Source of the DNA: Sistotremastrum niveocremeum HHB9708
Lineage: Eukaryota > Basidiomycota > Agaricomycetes > Sistotremastrales > Sistotremastraceae
NCBI GenBank assembly: GCA_001630475.1
Contig: KV419411.1
Location: 623,153 to 687,152, forward strand
Length of the DNA: 64,000 nucleotides
Reading direction: 5' to 3'
Shown: one piece after another, positions 26,904-39,047 of the stretch
Position numbering within the stretch: position 1 is the first letter of the stretch
How the letters are laid out: each line of letters begins with the position of its first letter
The notes under the pieces: model-generated
The model's input: only the letters and a program-made list of their open reading frames with translations
Databases searched by the model: none
What the model was told of the DNA's origin: nothing
Program-made: the position numbers and the translations under genes

Positions 26904-29900
26904 CTATTGAGTTGTTCCCGCCTCTATCTGTTCAGCCTTTGACATTACTTCCATCAACAAGACGTGGAAGTCAGGCGAAAGTGAAGTCGTCGAAGCTTGG
27001 TAGGCGGAGGGATTTTTCATTTGGAACGCTACAAGTAAAGGGTCAAAGGTGTTCTTCAAGGAAAATCATATACGGGGCAGGGAACTTACACGTCAATGCA
27101 TGCTTGAAGGTCAAGTAAGGGTCAACACTCTCTAACGGACTGAGATATCCGATCTCCTCGTCAATTGATTCATCCGAGTCTGAATCGGACTCTTCTCCAG
27201 CATCCTCAGGCTGTGGTTTCTCCTGAGTTGCTCTCAAACGAGCACCCTGCACGATCAGAAGGATTAATGAATCGTTTCAGTCCACCCGATTTACGTCACG
27301 GAGACGAAATGAGGCTGCCTACCTCTTGTGCGAGATACTCGATGTATTGAGAATCCTCGTCCCATACGTCCTGATCTTCATACGGCAGAGTCAGCCACAA
27401 CGGAGCATCGGGTTAAGTGGAGTGGAACCAACCGTCTTCATCATGTTGTGCGAGATCAAGTTTTTCATTTTCAAATTGGAATTTATCTTCTTCATCGCCC
27501 TCTTGTAAAGCTTCGGCTAATTCTCGCCGGGCTGTGTTCGGGGAACGAGGTCAATTCTCCGGGATGACATCAAGGGATAGAACGAAATACCTGCAACAGC
27601 ATCGGGCAAGGTCTTGAACGAAGTTAAAATTCCAGTGACAAGGAAAGGCCAGCCTTGTTGGAGAGACGGAGGCACTTGAGAAGGCTCGAGATCGAGCAGA
27701 CCACACATGGCCAGAATGCTCAGTTTCTTGTCGTGGACACGTGGGAACCCTTTGTCACTCTTCACAGCATCGAACCACTTATCAAAGAAGAGCTTGAGAA
27801 GACTCTGACTGCGCGCGTTGATAGTGTGAAGCGCAGCCACCGGGTTATAGAGAATCGTGTTAATGAGGACTTCCAAATTAGCAAGTCGAAGAGAGCGCGT
27901 CTCCGCTGGAGGATCAAGGATTTTCAAAGATGTGTCGATGATAGTCGGAATAGTCTGCCCAGCATTCGATATATCAAATATTGTCTCGCGAAAAACGTGG
28001 AGGAAGGTGCTCTCACATCATCGACATGGCCACGGAGATTAAGCATCAAGGCTTCGATGAGTTTACAGCCATTGCAGCGGTCGTTCTCACCCAATTGATC
28101 GTTCGTCATAGTAGTTACGTAAATGTCGAGGATCTTTGCGACATAGTCCGGACGCGCGATGAACATATCCTTTCCAAAGGACAGGAAGTTGTCGAGGGAT
28201 GGTAACATCTCTGCGAGTAGCGTATGAGTGCAAGTTCATTGAAGAATATGAGGAATAATTGACCATCCAAGAAATCAACCGCGTCAGATTTGAACAAAGT
28301 ATAAGTCAAATCGAATATCGTCCACATCTCAGGCGCGATGCTTCGTAGGTTGAAAGTCAGACTATCAACAAGATCATACACATTATCAAAGAGATCTAAA
28401 GGGAGACAATTAGGATATAGTTTGATATAAATAGAATATGGTATATACCTATCGCTTTGGTCTCCAGGGTATATCGGATGATGGGAATGATCGTCTGTTG
28501 CATCTGAGCTAAGATCTCGGGCGAAGAATCAAGCGAGGACACGATCTGACAAGAAAGTCAGATAGAGTGACGGCACACGAACGTTCTTGCTGACCGTTCC
28601 GATAGTCTTTGCCACACCCATAGCGGCAAAGGTCTTATCGTCATCTTGATCCGTGACGTCAAGATCCACCTTCACCGACATTTCAGATTCGTCGACGATC
28701 TGAGCATTGGCTTCTCGAAGGAGGCGGAGGTAAGATTCGCACTGCAATTCATGAATGATCGAGATCTTGACGTCAGGGGAATTCCAATACTGACCAGCCG
28801 AGCAGTAAGCTGAGGAGCCACAGGAGTGAGTTCTTCTCTGAAGTAATCGACCATTGTTTCCATTGCAGTATTAAGAAGGTCGAGATCAGTTTCGTCCGCC
28901 AGTGCCAAAAGGTCTGAATGATGCCACACTTTTAGTACGTCATCGAGATTGATTTATGAAAAGCACGAACCTTGAATAACTTTGCCAACCAATGGCGATG
29001 TTGTCGCAGCCACTATCGCAGAGTATAAGCGTTGGTAAGGACATGCGACGGAATATCCATTACCTTCGGTATGCTGCTTGACCATCTCGTTGAGCGCTAA
29101 TGCCGCGTGGACTCGGACCGGTAATTCCGGGTCGTCTAACGCTCGTAAAATGCCACGATAATGCACCAACAGATTCTGAGCTCGATTGATTAGCGAATCG
29201 AACACGACTCTAGGGCCAAAGTATCACCTCTGGACTCGTCCACTGGAGATCGAATTTCTCCAATGTGGAGGTGACCTCACATGCCTAAATCGATGTGTCA
29301 GGGATCAACGGTGACATGATATAGCAATGATAGATTCACCATAGCACGGAGAAAAGGTTCGGGGCTTGTCAGGTCTGGCAGGACGTGCCTGACCAAGAAT
29401 TGCTCCATGGCGGGGCGTACAGTCGGGTGTCGCATAATGAAAGGTGCTAATGCAGAAGTCATATTTATAGCACCGAACTTCTGCACAGGGGTCGGGTTTC
29501 TTCATCTCATGTTAGAGAGACGAGTTATAAGGTTGAGCGAAAACGAAACGAACCCATCAAGGACGGAGTTAATGAAATTGAGTATAGGTAAGAACGTAGT
29601 CTTTAGTCTGCTGCTTGCCAAAGCCACGAGGAAGGATGTGGCAGAGGAGACGGGTGAATTATAATCTTCATATTCATCTGCCAGTTTGATGAGATCAATG
29701 AATTCGGTAAGGCTATGAAGGAATTACCGATGGAAGTACGGATATATTCAACGGGATCGGTAGCCCACAACTCCTGCTTGTTCGGAGAAAATGAGAGCTG
29801 GGGGAAGACGAAGGAGGAGACGAGGCTCTGGAAATGAGGTTTGAGGAGTTGCCAAGTTGACTTCGGCTTGACGCTGTAGAGGAATCGGCATTCATGCACT

Positions 29901-31111
29901 AAAATGCTATCTGACAAAACGCACCATTCTGTGAAGAATTGGAAAATGAGGTATTGACACTTTCTCGAGAGCCACACTTGGCCGGAAATATATAGTTCGA
30001 CTTGGTGTAGGTAGGTCTTGATGATCTCGGGTGCGAAACTGGACACGAAATGCTCGGCGAAGGCGATGTAATCCTTCTTGAGGGTGGAGGGAAGTTGTGA
30101 GGGATTGCCAAATCTAAAGCCCATTAGAATTTCGGGCTACAGGATAATAAAATAAGACGCACCGATGGAACAGACGGTCCAAAGTCCCATAAGCCCATTT
30201 CTTCGCTTTCCACCACTCACTGCGCCCTCTCTCCTCTTCGTCTTGGGGAACAAGCTCAGGAGGAATCTGCAGATTCACGACTGCGAAGAGTAGCCGGCCC
30301 CACGGAACGATACTCTGTGGACTTTGCTGGTGCTGACTCAGATTGAGCACCAAGGTGGATTTGTAGGTTTTCAAAATGATGTGGAGGAGGAAAGGAACCT
30401 CAGGCGACTGAGGAGTGAGAGGTGCCATAGGTTCTGAGAGCAATTTATGAGCAATTTCGACCAGGGTCGGGAATGTCTTGGTGATGACGTCGGGAAGAAC
30501 GGTCTGTCCTTGACGATATCTGAAAGATTTCACCACCTCGAGGAGGCCAATACATCCTGCGGTCACCTCGCGTGGTTCTGAGCTGTGGAGGAGCTGCAGG
30601 ATCTCATCGATAAGACCCGGCCATTGCTCTGGGAAATCGTTTGCAACGATCGCACGGAGAGAGGCTGCCACGTGAACGTATGTGTTTCTACCAGGTGCAA
30701 TTACGAGGAGTCTTAAAATGTTGGCTTTGATGGCAGCACGGTCTGACATAGCGACTACTGGTCTGTCAGGTCTGGCTCTTGCAGGGTCCACATAGTACTT
30801 CTGTATTCTATTCTTGAAAAAGACGGTGCAAGCTTGTCGGACGCCACTGAAAGCCGCGTGAATATCCTCAAAATGAAATAAGAATACAACAACGTACGCA
30901 TCGATACTCTCTGTTGCAATGATCTGCATCAGAGCAGGGAGTAGTCCCTCTTGATCGCTGATCTACATACTGAGATTTAAGACGCGTTTTTCGCGTAAGA
31001 CCATTCAAAACGAGATCTGACCTTGCGAATCTCAAGTTCTCCTGCTTTCTGGACATTTGGGTCCGGACTGTACGTGCTTGCGAATAGGGTGGACAAGGTG
31101 GCAATGTCCAT
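26904..31111 (-). CDS. Importin-7/8 type karyopherin beta (Nmd5/Sxm1-like)
   Basis: Nuclear transport receptor that binds Ran-GTP and carries cargo such as ribosomal proteins, histones or kinases through the nuclear pore. I traced 20 exons from ATG 31111 to TAG 26904: 31111-31022, 30962-30898, 30846-30163, 30113-29925, 29873-29728, 29677-29554, 29499-29340, 29284-29228, 29175-29064, 29012-28971, 28928-28795, 28741-28595, 28545-28449, 28395-28264, 28210-28017, 27954-27591, 27531-27433, 27375-27323, 27246-27090 and 27028-26904. They sum to 1056 residues, the usual family size. The importin N-terminal domain is seen around RQACTVFFKNRIQKYY and DFPEQWPGLIDEIL. Family motifs continue through PFIMRHP, PELPVRVHAALALNEM and VYDLVDSLTF. 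An acidic stretch (EESDSDSDESIDEE) precedes the C-terminal SPLESVDPYLTF block. Introns are 42-76 nt. Confidence 0.94.
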
Positions 31112-31525
31112 CTGAGAAGCGAAGGCTATAAACGCACGTATGAGCCCAAAATGAAGGTCAATTACAGTTAAAAGAGATGAATTGATGTGGTATGGGACGG
31201 GCGGGTATCAATGAACAGCGTGCTTGATGTGGAGAACAAGAAAGGCGCAAAGCCAGAAATTTTGACGACTACAGCTGTGACAACCTGTGACGCCCGTAAC
31301 ACAGCCCTTTGACTCGTTCTTTTTCTTTTTGGAGCCGTGCCCTACGCCTCTGCTCCTTGGTGTGCTAGGCAACCAGTCTATCCTCTCTGATGAACGGGTC
31401 CCGACCGAACTACTGGCTATTCATCTCCTAGGATCGCCGAGGCGATCTTTTATCGATTAAACTGAATCCACAGCCGCAGTCTCAGGCGTTTGCCGCCACG
31501 GTCTTCTGGCGCCAGTGCCCCTAGT
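31112..31525. promoter_or_regulatory. Shared divergent promoter region
   Basis: These 414 bp separate the start codons of the importin gene (minus) and the coiled-coil gene (plus), so both promoters must lie here. A T-rich run with TTTTTCTTTTT occurs at about 31320-31330. No unambiguous TATA box was identified. Confidence 0.5.
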
Positions 31526-32301
31526 ATGGCTGACGACGACGACGCATTTTCTATTCATTCCCGACTCTCCGCCGTTAATCTCAAAGGATGGAGTGATAAC
31601 CTTACGGGTTTAATTGCAGAGGCTGCTCAACGGCAGTTCTATTATCAGAGCCAGATCGCAGGAGCGCTCCAACGACGGCAAGAGCTGGAAAGCATCCGAC
31701 TACAACTCGAAATGCAACTGGAACAAAATAGAGCCGATCTAGAGACTACTGGTCTAGCCTTGGCTCAAGCTGAAGCTGGAGAGGCCGAAGCCAGCGAAAG
31801 ATTACGTGTTCTCCGAGAGGTCGATGCAGAAGCCCTGGCAATTAAACAGAGAGCGTTAGAGGATCTCACTGCTACTATGGGAAGGATACCTGCTAGGGTG
31901 TGTATGAATCTTCTCATCGTCATGCCACCCCAAGAGGATCTCATCTTTCCCCGGATGTCTTTAATGATCAGGGCCAGGCTTTACTGGCACCCGGTTCAGC
32001 GTACCTTTTGCCCAGGCCACTTGCTCCTCCGGATCCTGCGGTTGAAGAAGCACTAGCACAGGATCTCAAGAAAGCTCTCGTCCGTGGACCCGACGCCAGT
32101 CAGGTGGGTTCTACTTCTCCCCTTGTGTTACTCGAGTTAATGACGCTCGTCAGGATGATGGTGTACGTTGTGCTTTCCTTCATCGTCGTAACTTTTCTGA
32201 TTCTTTCTCAGGCTGCTGACGACATGGATGCCGTTCGTCGAGATATTCGGGCGTACATCCGAGGAACGCCCCTTGCTACCACCTCCAGTTTACCCCTGTA
32301 G
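31526..32301 (+). CDS. Small coiled-coil protein of unknown function
   Basis: I do not recognise a family. Three exons (31526-31897, 31972-32103, 32212-32301) encode 197 residues. The first exon is acidic at its start (MADDDDAF). It then forms a long predicted helix with heptad-like Leu/Gln/Glu spacing (about residues 45-115; contains LESIRLQLEMQLEQNRADLE), so a coiled coil is likely. The short middle exon is Pro/Leu-rich and the last exon is helical (MDAVRRDIRAYIRG). The second intron, at 108 nt, is longer than most here. It is divergent from the importin gene and convergent with Mrt4 (160 bp between stops). The start at 31526 is the first ATG in frame. Confidence 0.72.
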
Positions 32302-32461
32302 ATTTATCTCTTACTCTTCTCATCCCACGGATATCCAATACCACAGTATACTCATGACGCTTTATGACAGAGAGATGACATAGTAGGTACATGAACATCG
32401 AAAGCAATAGCATTAGGCAAGATATACAAAGAATAAATATAATTTTAGCGATGTGCATTAA

Positions 32462-33531
32462 TCACTCTGCTATATCCTCGGCGTCTTTCTCACCTGCCTC
32501 TGCATCCTCTACGACCTCGTCTATTGCTGCATTGGCCATCTCGCTGTCAGACACAAGTTGTGTCAGTTCCCCGGTAGCAGCTTCCCATCGAGCTTGCAAG
32601 ACCACTTTGAAGGTGACCAGCTTCTCTCCGATGAGCTTCAGTAGCTGAGCCTGAAACAATCGAGTTAGGACTGAGATTATAAAGCTGTCCGAAGGACTTT
32701 ACCTGCTCCGCCGTAAGAACATCCCCATCTTTGCAAACAACATGAGGAGAGGTTAACGAAGGCACGCCCCTATCTAACGTCGTGACCAAGCCTAATTTCC
32801 GTAATTGTGGGTCCATAGAATGGGGGAAAGGCTCGGGGATATCTGAGTGATGTTGGAGAATAGGCCCTAAGAAATAGGAGCGTTGAATAAGTGAATAATG
32901 CGGGAGATGCCCTGGCTCGAGTCGTACCTATCGGTAACACTACTGTCTTTGTCGATACGTTCTTGGCACGAGCGAACTCGGGTACTTTGAAGTCGTCGAA
33001 CCACTCGATGACTTCCTGAGGTTCTGTATCGGTGAAGAAAAGCCCGACCTGGCCTTGGATTTTCTGGTGTTAGGAAAATAGTTCGTCAGACAATTTTCGG
33101 AGTGCACAAAATTCAAAGAGACGCACCTGGGCAATTTTATGAAGACCAGTCTTATGTTCGGTCTCTGGTGAATCTCCCAGGGCTTTCGCCATAAGACTGG
33201 AGCGCGCGAAGATGAGTCGACCTGAACTGACGGTTCAAATCATTAGTGTTCTGCATGACTCTCTCACAGGCACCGACGAACTCTTTCCACAGCTTTCGGA
33301 CATCCTTCAGAGGGGCGTTTCGCATCGACCCGACACTGAACAGCCATATGTACTTCCACTTGTCCGCATTAGCCTGGACCTCCTCGAAAATCTTTCCCTT
33401 TTGCTCTTTAGTTTTCTTGGCAGTCTTGGTCAATGAAACTATGCAGGGACAGCATTATCACTCTGTTAAGAAACAAGACAACTCGAGCGAAATGGTAACA
33501 CACCAACTTTCGATCTTTTTGATTTAGGCAT
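32462..33531 (-). CDS. MRT4: Ribosome assembly factor Mrt4
   Basis: Nucleolar paralogue of ribosomal stalk protein P0 (L10 family) that holds the P0 site on pre-60S particles and is later exchanged for P0. Six exons (33531-33504, 33438-33268, 33221-33127, 33063-32928, 32866-32703, 32650-32462) give 260 residues. The start [15 protein letters not shown], the block [19 protein letters not shown] and the segment [10 protein letters not shown] match Mrt4. Further matches are [14 protein letters not shown] and a C-terminal block around [18 protein letters not shown]. The acidic tail ([16 protein letters not shown]) is common in basidiomycete versions. The donor of the second intron has two in-frame choices (GTGAGA or GTGCCT). 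I prefer GTGAGA, which gives a 46-nt intron with a CTAAT branch-like site. Confidence 0.93.
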
Positions 33532-34836
33532 GGTCTTGAGAGCAGAGCGGTGTCTATGGATTTTTTTTTCTAAACTCCGATAAGAATTCTTGACAGGCGC
33601 CCGAGCGGCAGCTTCGGAAGAAGGTTTCTTTGAACCTCGATCATCAAGTCCTCAATTTTCTGGTCTCATTCTATGGAGCCCAGGCTCGGATATCATTCAA
33701 CCTGCTTTGGTTTCTTGGAAACAAGAAGTTCCTGACACGCCTAATCAGAAATCGTTGCCTGATATCGTGGGCTCACTCCCACAAGCAGAAATTTGCGATG
33801 AGTGCCACACGGTTGGGGTCACACTACTCTACATATCAACAGTCTCGACACACGTCTGGTGACTTGTCTCACCCCTGGGGTCTTTTTTCGCAAAATGCTC
33901 CCTCGGGCTGACTTACCTGGTACATTATTGCCATAGTATCCGACCAGAAAAGCATGCCACCAATTTTGGCATTCAAGCCCGGATTTCTGAGCCAATTGGC
34001 TCGTGCCTTGAAACGCCGTTCCAGAAGCTTTGACCGGTGTTCAAATCTACAGCCTCTTCAAAAAATCTGCAGTTGTGTCATTTTGCCGACACAGCCTATT
34101 TTCGGCAGTGACTCGGCAAAGTGGCGGCTGCAGTCAGATCGCGACAATGCAAGCACCTACCAGAGCCCACTATGTGCATGGTAAGTATTCCAACTTCGCT
34201 TCGGCCCCGACTGACTGTCCCCGGGAACTCAGATTTCTATCGTGCACTATCAGATAACGAACCTGGGCTAGCCTTCTTGCTGTGCACCTTTTGGGCAATA
34301 TCGCACTCTTCCGGTGGCAACATCCTTCGCTCATCCCCCGCCCAATCTTCTTGAATTCATATCGTATATTGCTCGCGCAGGGACTTGATGCCGAGCGCTG
34401 AATCTCGTTTCAAACTCAAACAAGCCCACTCAATCGTTCGTCAACTCATCCAAGTGCCCTTCACACTCGCACGTTTCGAACCGCTGCACTCCATCGCAGC
34501 AGCTCCACGCGCTTCCTTGTGCTACAACAAATGACTCCAATCGAATAACGGCCTCACGCCGACACTCGACGTCCGCCGAGTCGGGAGGCCTCTTTTGTCT
34601 GACGTAAGCCACCGGCTACCGCGGAGAGTTCAGGTCCTTCATAGCACGAAACAACCGAATTTGCGGGCTTTGACAAAAGTAGTGCTAACGATCGACCCCG
34701 TGCCTGCGGTATTCGCGAGGATCATAAAGCCTACTAAGCCTGCTGATGGCCCACTCGACGACTTCCTCCTCAACCCGCTTCCTCATACAAGTCCATCTCC
34801 CAAGGCTTCATCCCCATTTCAATTAACGTTGAAATC
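33532..34836. other. Intergenic region between divergent MRT4 and the AsaB-like gene
   Basis: These 1.3 kb lie between two divergently transcribed genes and should contain both promoters. No gene or RNA could be supported; the short frames on both strands carry no domain. Confidence 0.5.
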
Positions 34837-35893
34837 ATGAGCGTCGCTACAGATTTTGCTCCCAGACCGTATGACGTTCACGCGAAATTGAACTATTACG
34901 AGCCCATCGGCTCAGAGCCCCCTTATCAATACATAATGGAGCCTCCAGAGGGAACGCCTAAACATAATCTGGGCTATGATGTTCAGGACAGTATAATCCA
35001 CGATGTTCGTGGAAATGAAAAGGTACGCGGCAATCTTTGCATCTAGTCTTCGGATCTGAACTGATCTATATCTTATCTGCTTTGTTTGGCTGCGCCTTCA
35101 TCTACCCTTCGTTTGTAATTTGATCATCAGAGCTTTTCCCTTGAAGTCAACGGATTCCAATGGGCAAAGCATCATAGTCAGGAAACGGAATTCAGGGATG
35201 ACGCAGAAATCAGGGCGTCGTATTACCCGGAGATTGAGTCACTGCTAAAGAAAATCACCGGGGCGAAACGAGTGGTTTGTTTCGAACACCGAGTGAGGTG
35301 AGTCTCAATCATCGTTCGCATGGCTTCCAATCCTAACATGGCATCGGTAGACGTGATTACGAGGGTATGAATGGCCTGGAGACCCGAGCGCCCATTCGTC
35401 GTATGTCCTATCGTCATCTATCGTGCCAGCTCGTCGGGCGCTAATTCCCCTCTCAGGCGTACATATCGACCAAACCTACGAAGCCTCGGTAGGCAGGGTA
35501 CATCACCACCTCGGCGCCGAAGCGGACCGTATACTCAAGAATCGTGTTCAAATCATCAACGTCTGGCGACCAATAGGAAAGCCCGTTGAACACGCCCCGG
35601 TAGCGGTCGCAGACTGGCAAACAGTCGACCACTCCGATCTCGTTCCCGTTAAGTTCTTCATTTCGCCCACGAGGGAGGGTGGAGTGTTCAGCGTTTGGCA
35701 TAATCAGAAGCACATGTGGTATTATTTGGCCCATCAAACTCCGGAGGAGGTCATGTTCATCAAATGCTTCGACTCGGAGACGGATGGAAGAGCAAGGTTG
35801 ACGCCTCATACTGCGTTTGATTTGGATGTCCCGCCGGGGACACCAAATCGCGAGTCGATTGAGGTTAGGGCGTTGGTACTGGATGCAGAGTAA
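34837..35893 (+). CDS. AsaB-like / CmcJ-related hydroxylase or desaturase
   Basis: Member of the fungal family that includes AsaB, CTB9 and so-called GA4-desaturase-like proteins, related to the cephamycin 7-alpha-methoxylase component CmcJ. Members act on secondary metabolites. Four exons (34837-35022, 35131-35297, 35351-35400, 35457-35893) encode 279 residues. The N-terminus (YYEPIGSEPPYQY) and the segment IHDVRGNEKSFSLEVNGFQW are family-typical. HID at the start of exon 4 followed by TYEASVGRV, the block NVWRPIGKPVEHAPVAVAD, and the late PHTAFDLD give a possible His-x-Asp...His metal set. The family is often treated as Fe(II)/2-oxoglutarate-like, and that assignment is inference. No other biosynthetic genes lie next to it, so a cluster role is not supported here. 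Confidence 0.87.
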
Positions 35894-36392
35894 GCTCATG
35901 GTCACGGATGGGGTTGTCGACGAACGTTTTGTGGATATTCTTCACTCAAACTTTCGCTCTTTCTTTTTATTACTTGCATTGACATCACGTTCACACTCGC
36001 TTTCGAAGTTATCCTCATGTTGACTCAGCATCCATCTTATATCACTGCCCACCAGCTATCTCCTGTAGCGCATCACATACGAATACTGCTCTCTTGCCTG
36101 AACTACGCACGCCTCAAGGCCTTTCTGAGATTTCCTTCCAGCGGGAATAATTATTAATGCCATGCAAAAACTACCCTACCAATACCCTCAAGGTCTCCAG
36201 CCAACTAGTAGCCTGTAGCGAAATTGATGATGACCACAAAGAAAGTAGCAATGAAGCGTGAAAGCGATGAAAATGAATGAAGATACAGCGTCCGTTTTCG
36301 CCATACCTCAAATTGTGCGTGACGATTCAGATGAGCAATGCTTGGAACATCTACGGCCCTCTTAGCCTTTCAAATTTCAAACCCATGCCACC
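35894..36392. terminator. Convergent 3' regions of the AsaB-like and peptidase genes
   Basis: Both genes end into this 499-bp gap, so two 3' untranslated regions and poly(A) sites must be here. No coding frame was found. Confidence 0.45.
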
Positions 36393-38244
36393 TCACAACC
36401 TCTCTCTTGAGGCGAATGGATCTCCATACTCCTGATTCTTAGAATGAGAGCCCATAGCTTGCATATGCATAGGTGGCGGCGCTGGCTCGTCCAAAGGTCT
36501 ATACGGGCCCCTCCGGAATCCTTCCGCTGTACTTCTCAGAGCAGCCGCGTTCCGTCTGGACAATCGTCGTCTCTTCAACCATCTCCAGAGACAACAGCCA
36601 ACGGCTAACGCTAGAATTCCACCGGAAACGATGATAATGAGAGGCATGTATCGGATGACTTTCTGTTCGGCATGTTGGACGCGTTCACCGTCTGGTACGG
36701 GAGATGTTTGACCTTTTCCGGCGGGAAGGAGGGTGTATTGAGATGAGGAGGTCGTATCGATGCCTTTCAGACGGGCTGTGACGAAATCTGAGTGGGCCTC
36801 GGCGGGGTTTGTGGTCGAGATCATTTGAATGTAGGGATCAGAGGTTGAGCCGTTGGATCCTGCAATGAAGTCGCCGAAATCGAGCAACGTGTATGCATTA
36901 CGCTAGAAGACGGTGAATTAGAAGAGATGGCGAAAGGCGAGAAAGAACGCACGAGGAAGCCCATTCCCAAGATAAGATCAAACTCTCCTTGCAAACTGAA
37001 TGCAGACGTGATCGGTTGGAACTTGATAAAGATTAGTATATGGCTCTGACTTCGTCGATAATATTACGTACTGTTCCGACGCAGACGGTTTCTCCCTTGG
37101 AGTTGGTCATGGCGAAATCACTACTTGACGTATCAAGAGGATGCACGGGGAACGTGACGCCGCCAAGCTTGAAACTAATATTCAGCTCCTGGCCACAAGG
37201 GATTGTCCACACAGAGTTCTCGACGCTGTAGTTCGCTCCCTGAACCCGCCCATAGATGGCGTCAGACACCTTTCGAGGCACCTGCGGTAGGGTGAACCCG
37301 GAATCTATAACTGCGAATAGCTTTCCGCCGTTGTCAGGGACAATAGAAGATATCTTGATTGGCTGTCCATCCGGGCCGATGATGCCATCTTCGTCGAGGG
37401 TCGTTGTCCAATGCTGCGCGGAGCGACTGGATGAGTCGAGTACTTGAACAGGGAGTTTGGGTTGAGAAGTGATGTTATCGAAGGGAGCGATGATTTCGCC
37501 AACGGTGAGTTCGCCGGAGAAAGATTGAGTAGGATCGCCGTCTCGTTGGAGGAGGAATGAAATGAAGTTAGGAGTTGAAGTGTTTTGAAGGAAAATATTG
37601 TCGAGAACAGTGTTGCCCGTTGAATTTCCAAGAGCACCCAGGATGACGCTGCCTGAGCTGGGGCCGAGCCCGACCAAGCCTGAGATACCTTCTGAGGAAA
37701 GGTCTGCGGTGAACGTTGAAGTGTCTTTTACAAGCACTATGAAGCAGTTATTGAGCAATACGAAGAGGGCCTCTGCGCAAGAACGTACAGTACGCCTGCT
37801 TCTCGACCGTATATCCTGCGAAATCCACAGTAGCAGTGTTCACGTCGCCTTCGATGCGATCAGTACTTTTTGCTCCAGCCGTTATGAATACGAAGACATA
37901 CCGGTGGCTTTTCCCACTGCGTATTGGATTGCAGTCGAGACACCCAAGTCTGTGCTGTCCTGGATTTGGCCTGCCACCCATAAATCCGCACTCCCTGTGT
38001 CGATAATTACTTGGAACGGTGCTCCCGATATCGTCAGATTCCCAACGTATTGAGTGTTCTGCTCATCGTTGAGAGGGATATTCCCGACGCTGTCCGTCGT
38101 TGACCCCGATATGGGCTCTGCGCGATTTTGTAGGGACCGCCGTCGTGGAACTGAGCGGATTTTTGTACGGAGACCTTCAGACGATGGTGCGAATGAAAGA
38201 AGGGAGAGTAAAAGGAAAAGAGAGTGAGGGATGAGGAGTTGCAT
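36393..38244 (-). CDS. Membrane-anchored pepsin-like aspartic peptidase (A1 family)
   Basis: Endopeptidase of the secretory pathway, predicted to sit in the membrane with the catalytic part outside or in the vacuole. Five exons (38244-37902, 37848-37789, 37736-37072, 37021-36953, 36902-36393) encode 548 residues. A signal peptide covers about residues 1-23. The first catalytic motif is DTGSADLWV (Asp82) and the second is VIDSGF (Asp279). Between them lies the flap-side block SGLVGLGPSSGSV. ILGMGFLRNAYTLLDFG is the conserved strand near the end of the lobe. A transmembrane helix spans about 465-486, followed by a basic stop-transfer (KRRRLSRR) and a Pro-rich cytosolic tail. The second motif has Phe where Thr or Ser normally follows DSG/DTG, which could lower activity. 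It is convergent with the AsaB-like gene. Confidence 0.92.
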
Positions 38245-38409
38245 ACTCCTAGCACAAGTTGGACAAAAGGTAAAAGAGAGGGAAATATCTTTGGCCCGGC
38301 TGTGCTTTGATGTACTAATTTAGAATGACTGCAACTCAAAATCTAATTGGGCGCCGGCGCTAATTATAGTCCATTAGCATATTCCGTACACTCAACTACA
38401 AACCTTTTT

Positions 38410-38832
38410 CTAATGTCCTCGCTTACGCGCTGGCGGCCAGTTTTCTTTACCAGTCGCTCCCATGGCCATCAGCTCTACTTCAGTGTCAGACTCACCCATG
38501 GCCTCCTTCAACTGACGCCTCAGGGGAACAATTAGAGGCGTTGTACATAGCATCCTGTACAGGCGCACTTCAGGCCCCAATGCCTTTGGGTTTCCGTTGA
38601 CCAAACAGTCAATCCTGCGACCAGTCAGTGTGATAGTAATGGACGGGTACAACGATGAGTCTTACCCGATTTTTCACAGCAACTGTGCCACCATCAGGGC
38701 CCGTATCTTGTCCACAGGCCGTCGAACTATCTGAGCCATTGCTGCACGTTGGTGCTATCGTGATTCCGCACTCGCGCAGTGATTACAGGCAGCCTTCGGC
38801 TTCGAATTTATCATGCGGTAGCCCATCAAGAC
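38410..38832 (-). pseudogene. Probable decayed gene fragment of unknown family
   Basis: A minus-strand frame opens after a good acceptor (TTTTTCTCAG, exon from 38832), reads KFEAEGCL, then hits a TAA at 38785-38783. It continues in the same frame with RECGITIAPTC and GPDGGTVAVKNR to a good donor at 38665. A typical 51-nt intron (38665-38615) follows. The next exon should read IDCLVNGNPKALGPEVRLY through to the stop at 38410, but its phase is wrong (0 against 2). One stop and one phase break in otherwise gene-like sequence suggest a pseudogene. A sequencing error or a missed splice choice could also explain it. I do not recognise the family. The tail holds a KENW segment that resembles a KEN box only by chance-level similarity. 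Confidence 0.42.
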
Positions 38833-39047
38833 CTGAGAAAAACGGCCATTTAGGCCCTCATTCCCTCGTGCTATATGAGGTCAGTGATGAAAGTATCACG
38901 ACACCGCGAGCAGCGGAAAACATATGTTGCGGCCTTGCTGTCTGGCCCACGCATGTGTTCAGACATGGATCGGCGAGTTGTTGCCTTGGTGTGTACTGTT
39001 CTCCCCCATTGAAACTGCTGGGCTCATAGTCCATCAATAGTCGAACG

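Noticed and set aside
33590-33660. A tRNA-like stretch (GCCCGAGCGGCAG... with a later GAACCTCGATC)
   Set aside because: No consistent acceptor stem or anticodon arm could be folded by eye.
34837-38244. AsaB-like enzyme plus peptidase as a biosynthetic cluster
   Set aside because: No core synthase, P450, transporter or other tailoring enzyme is adjacent, so a cluster is not supported.
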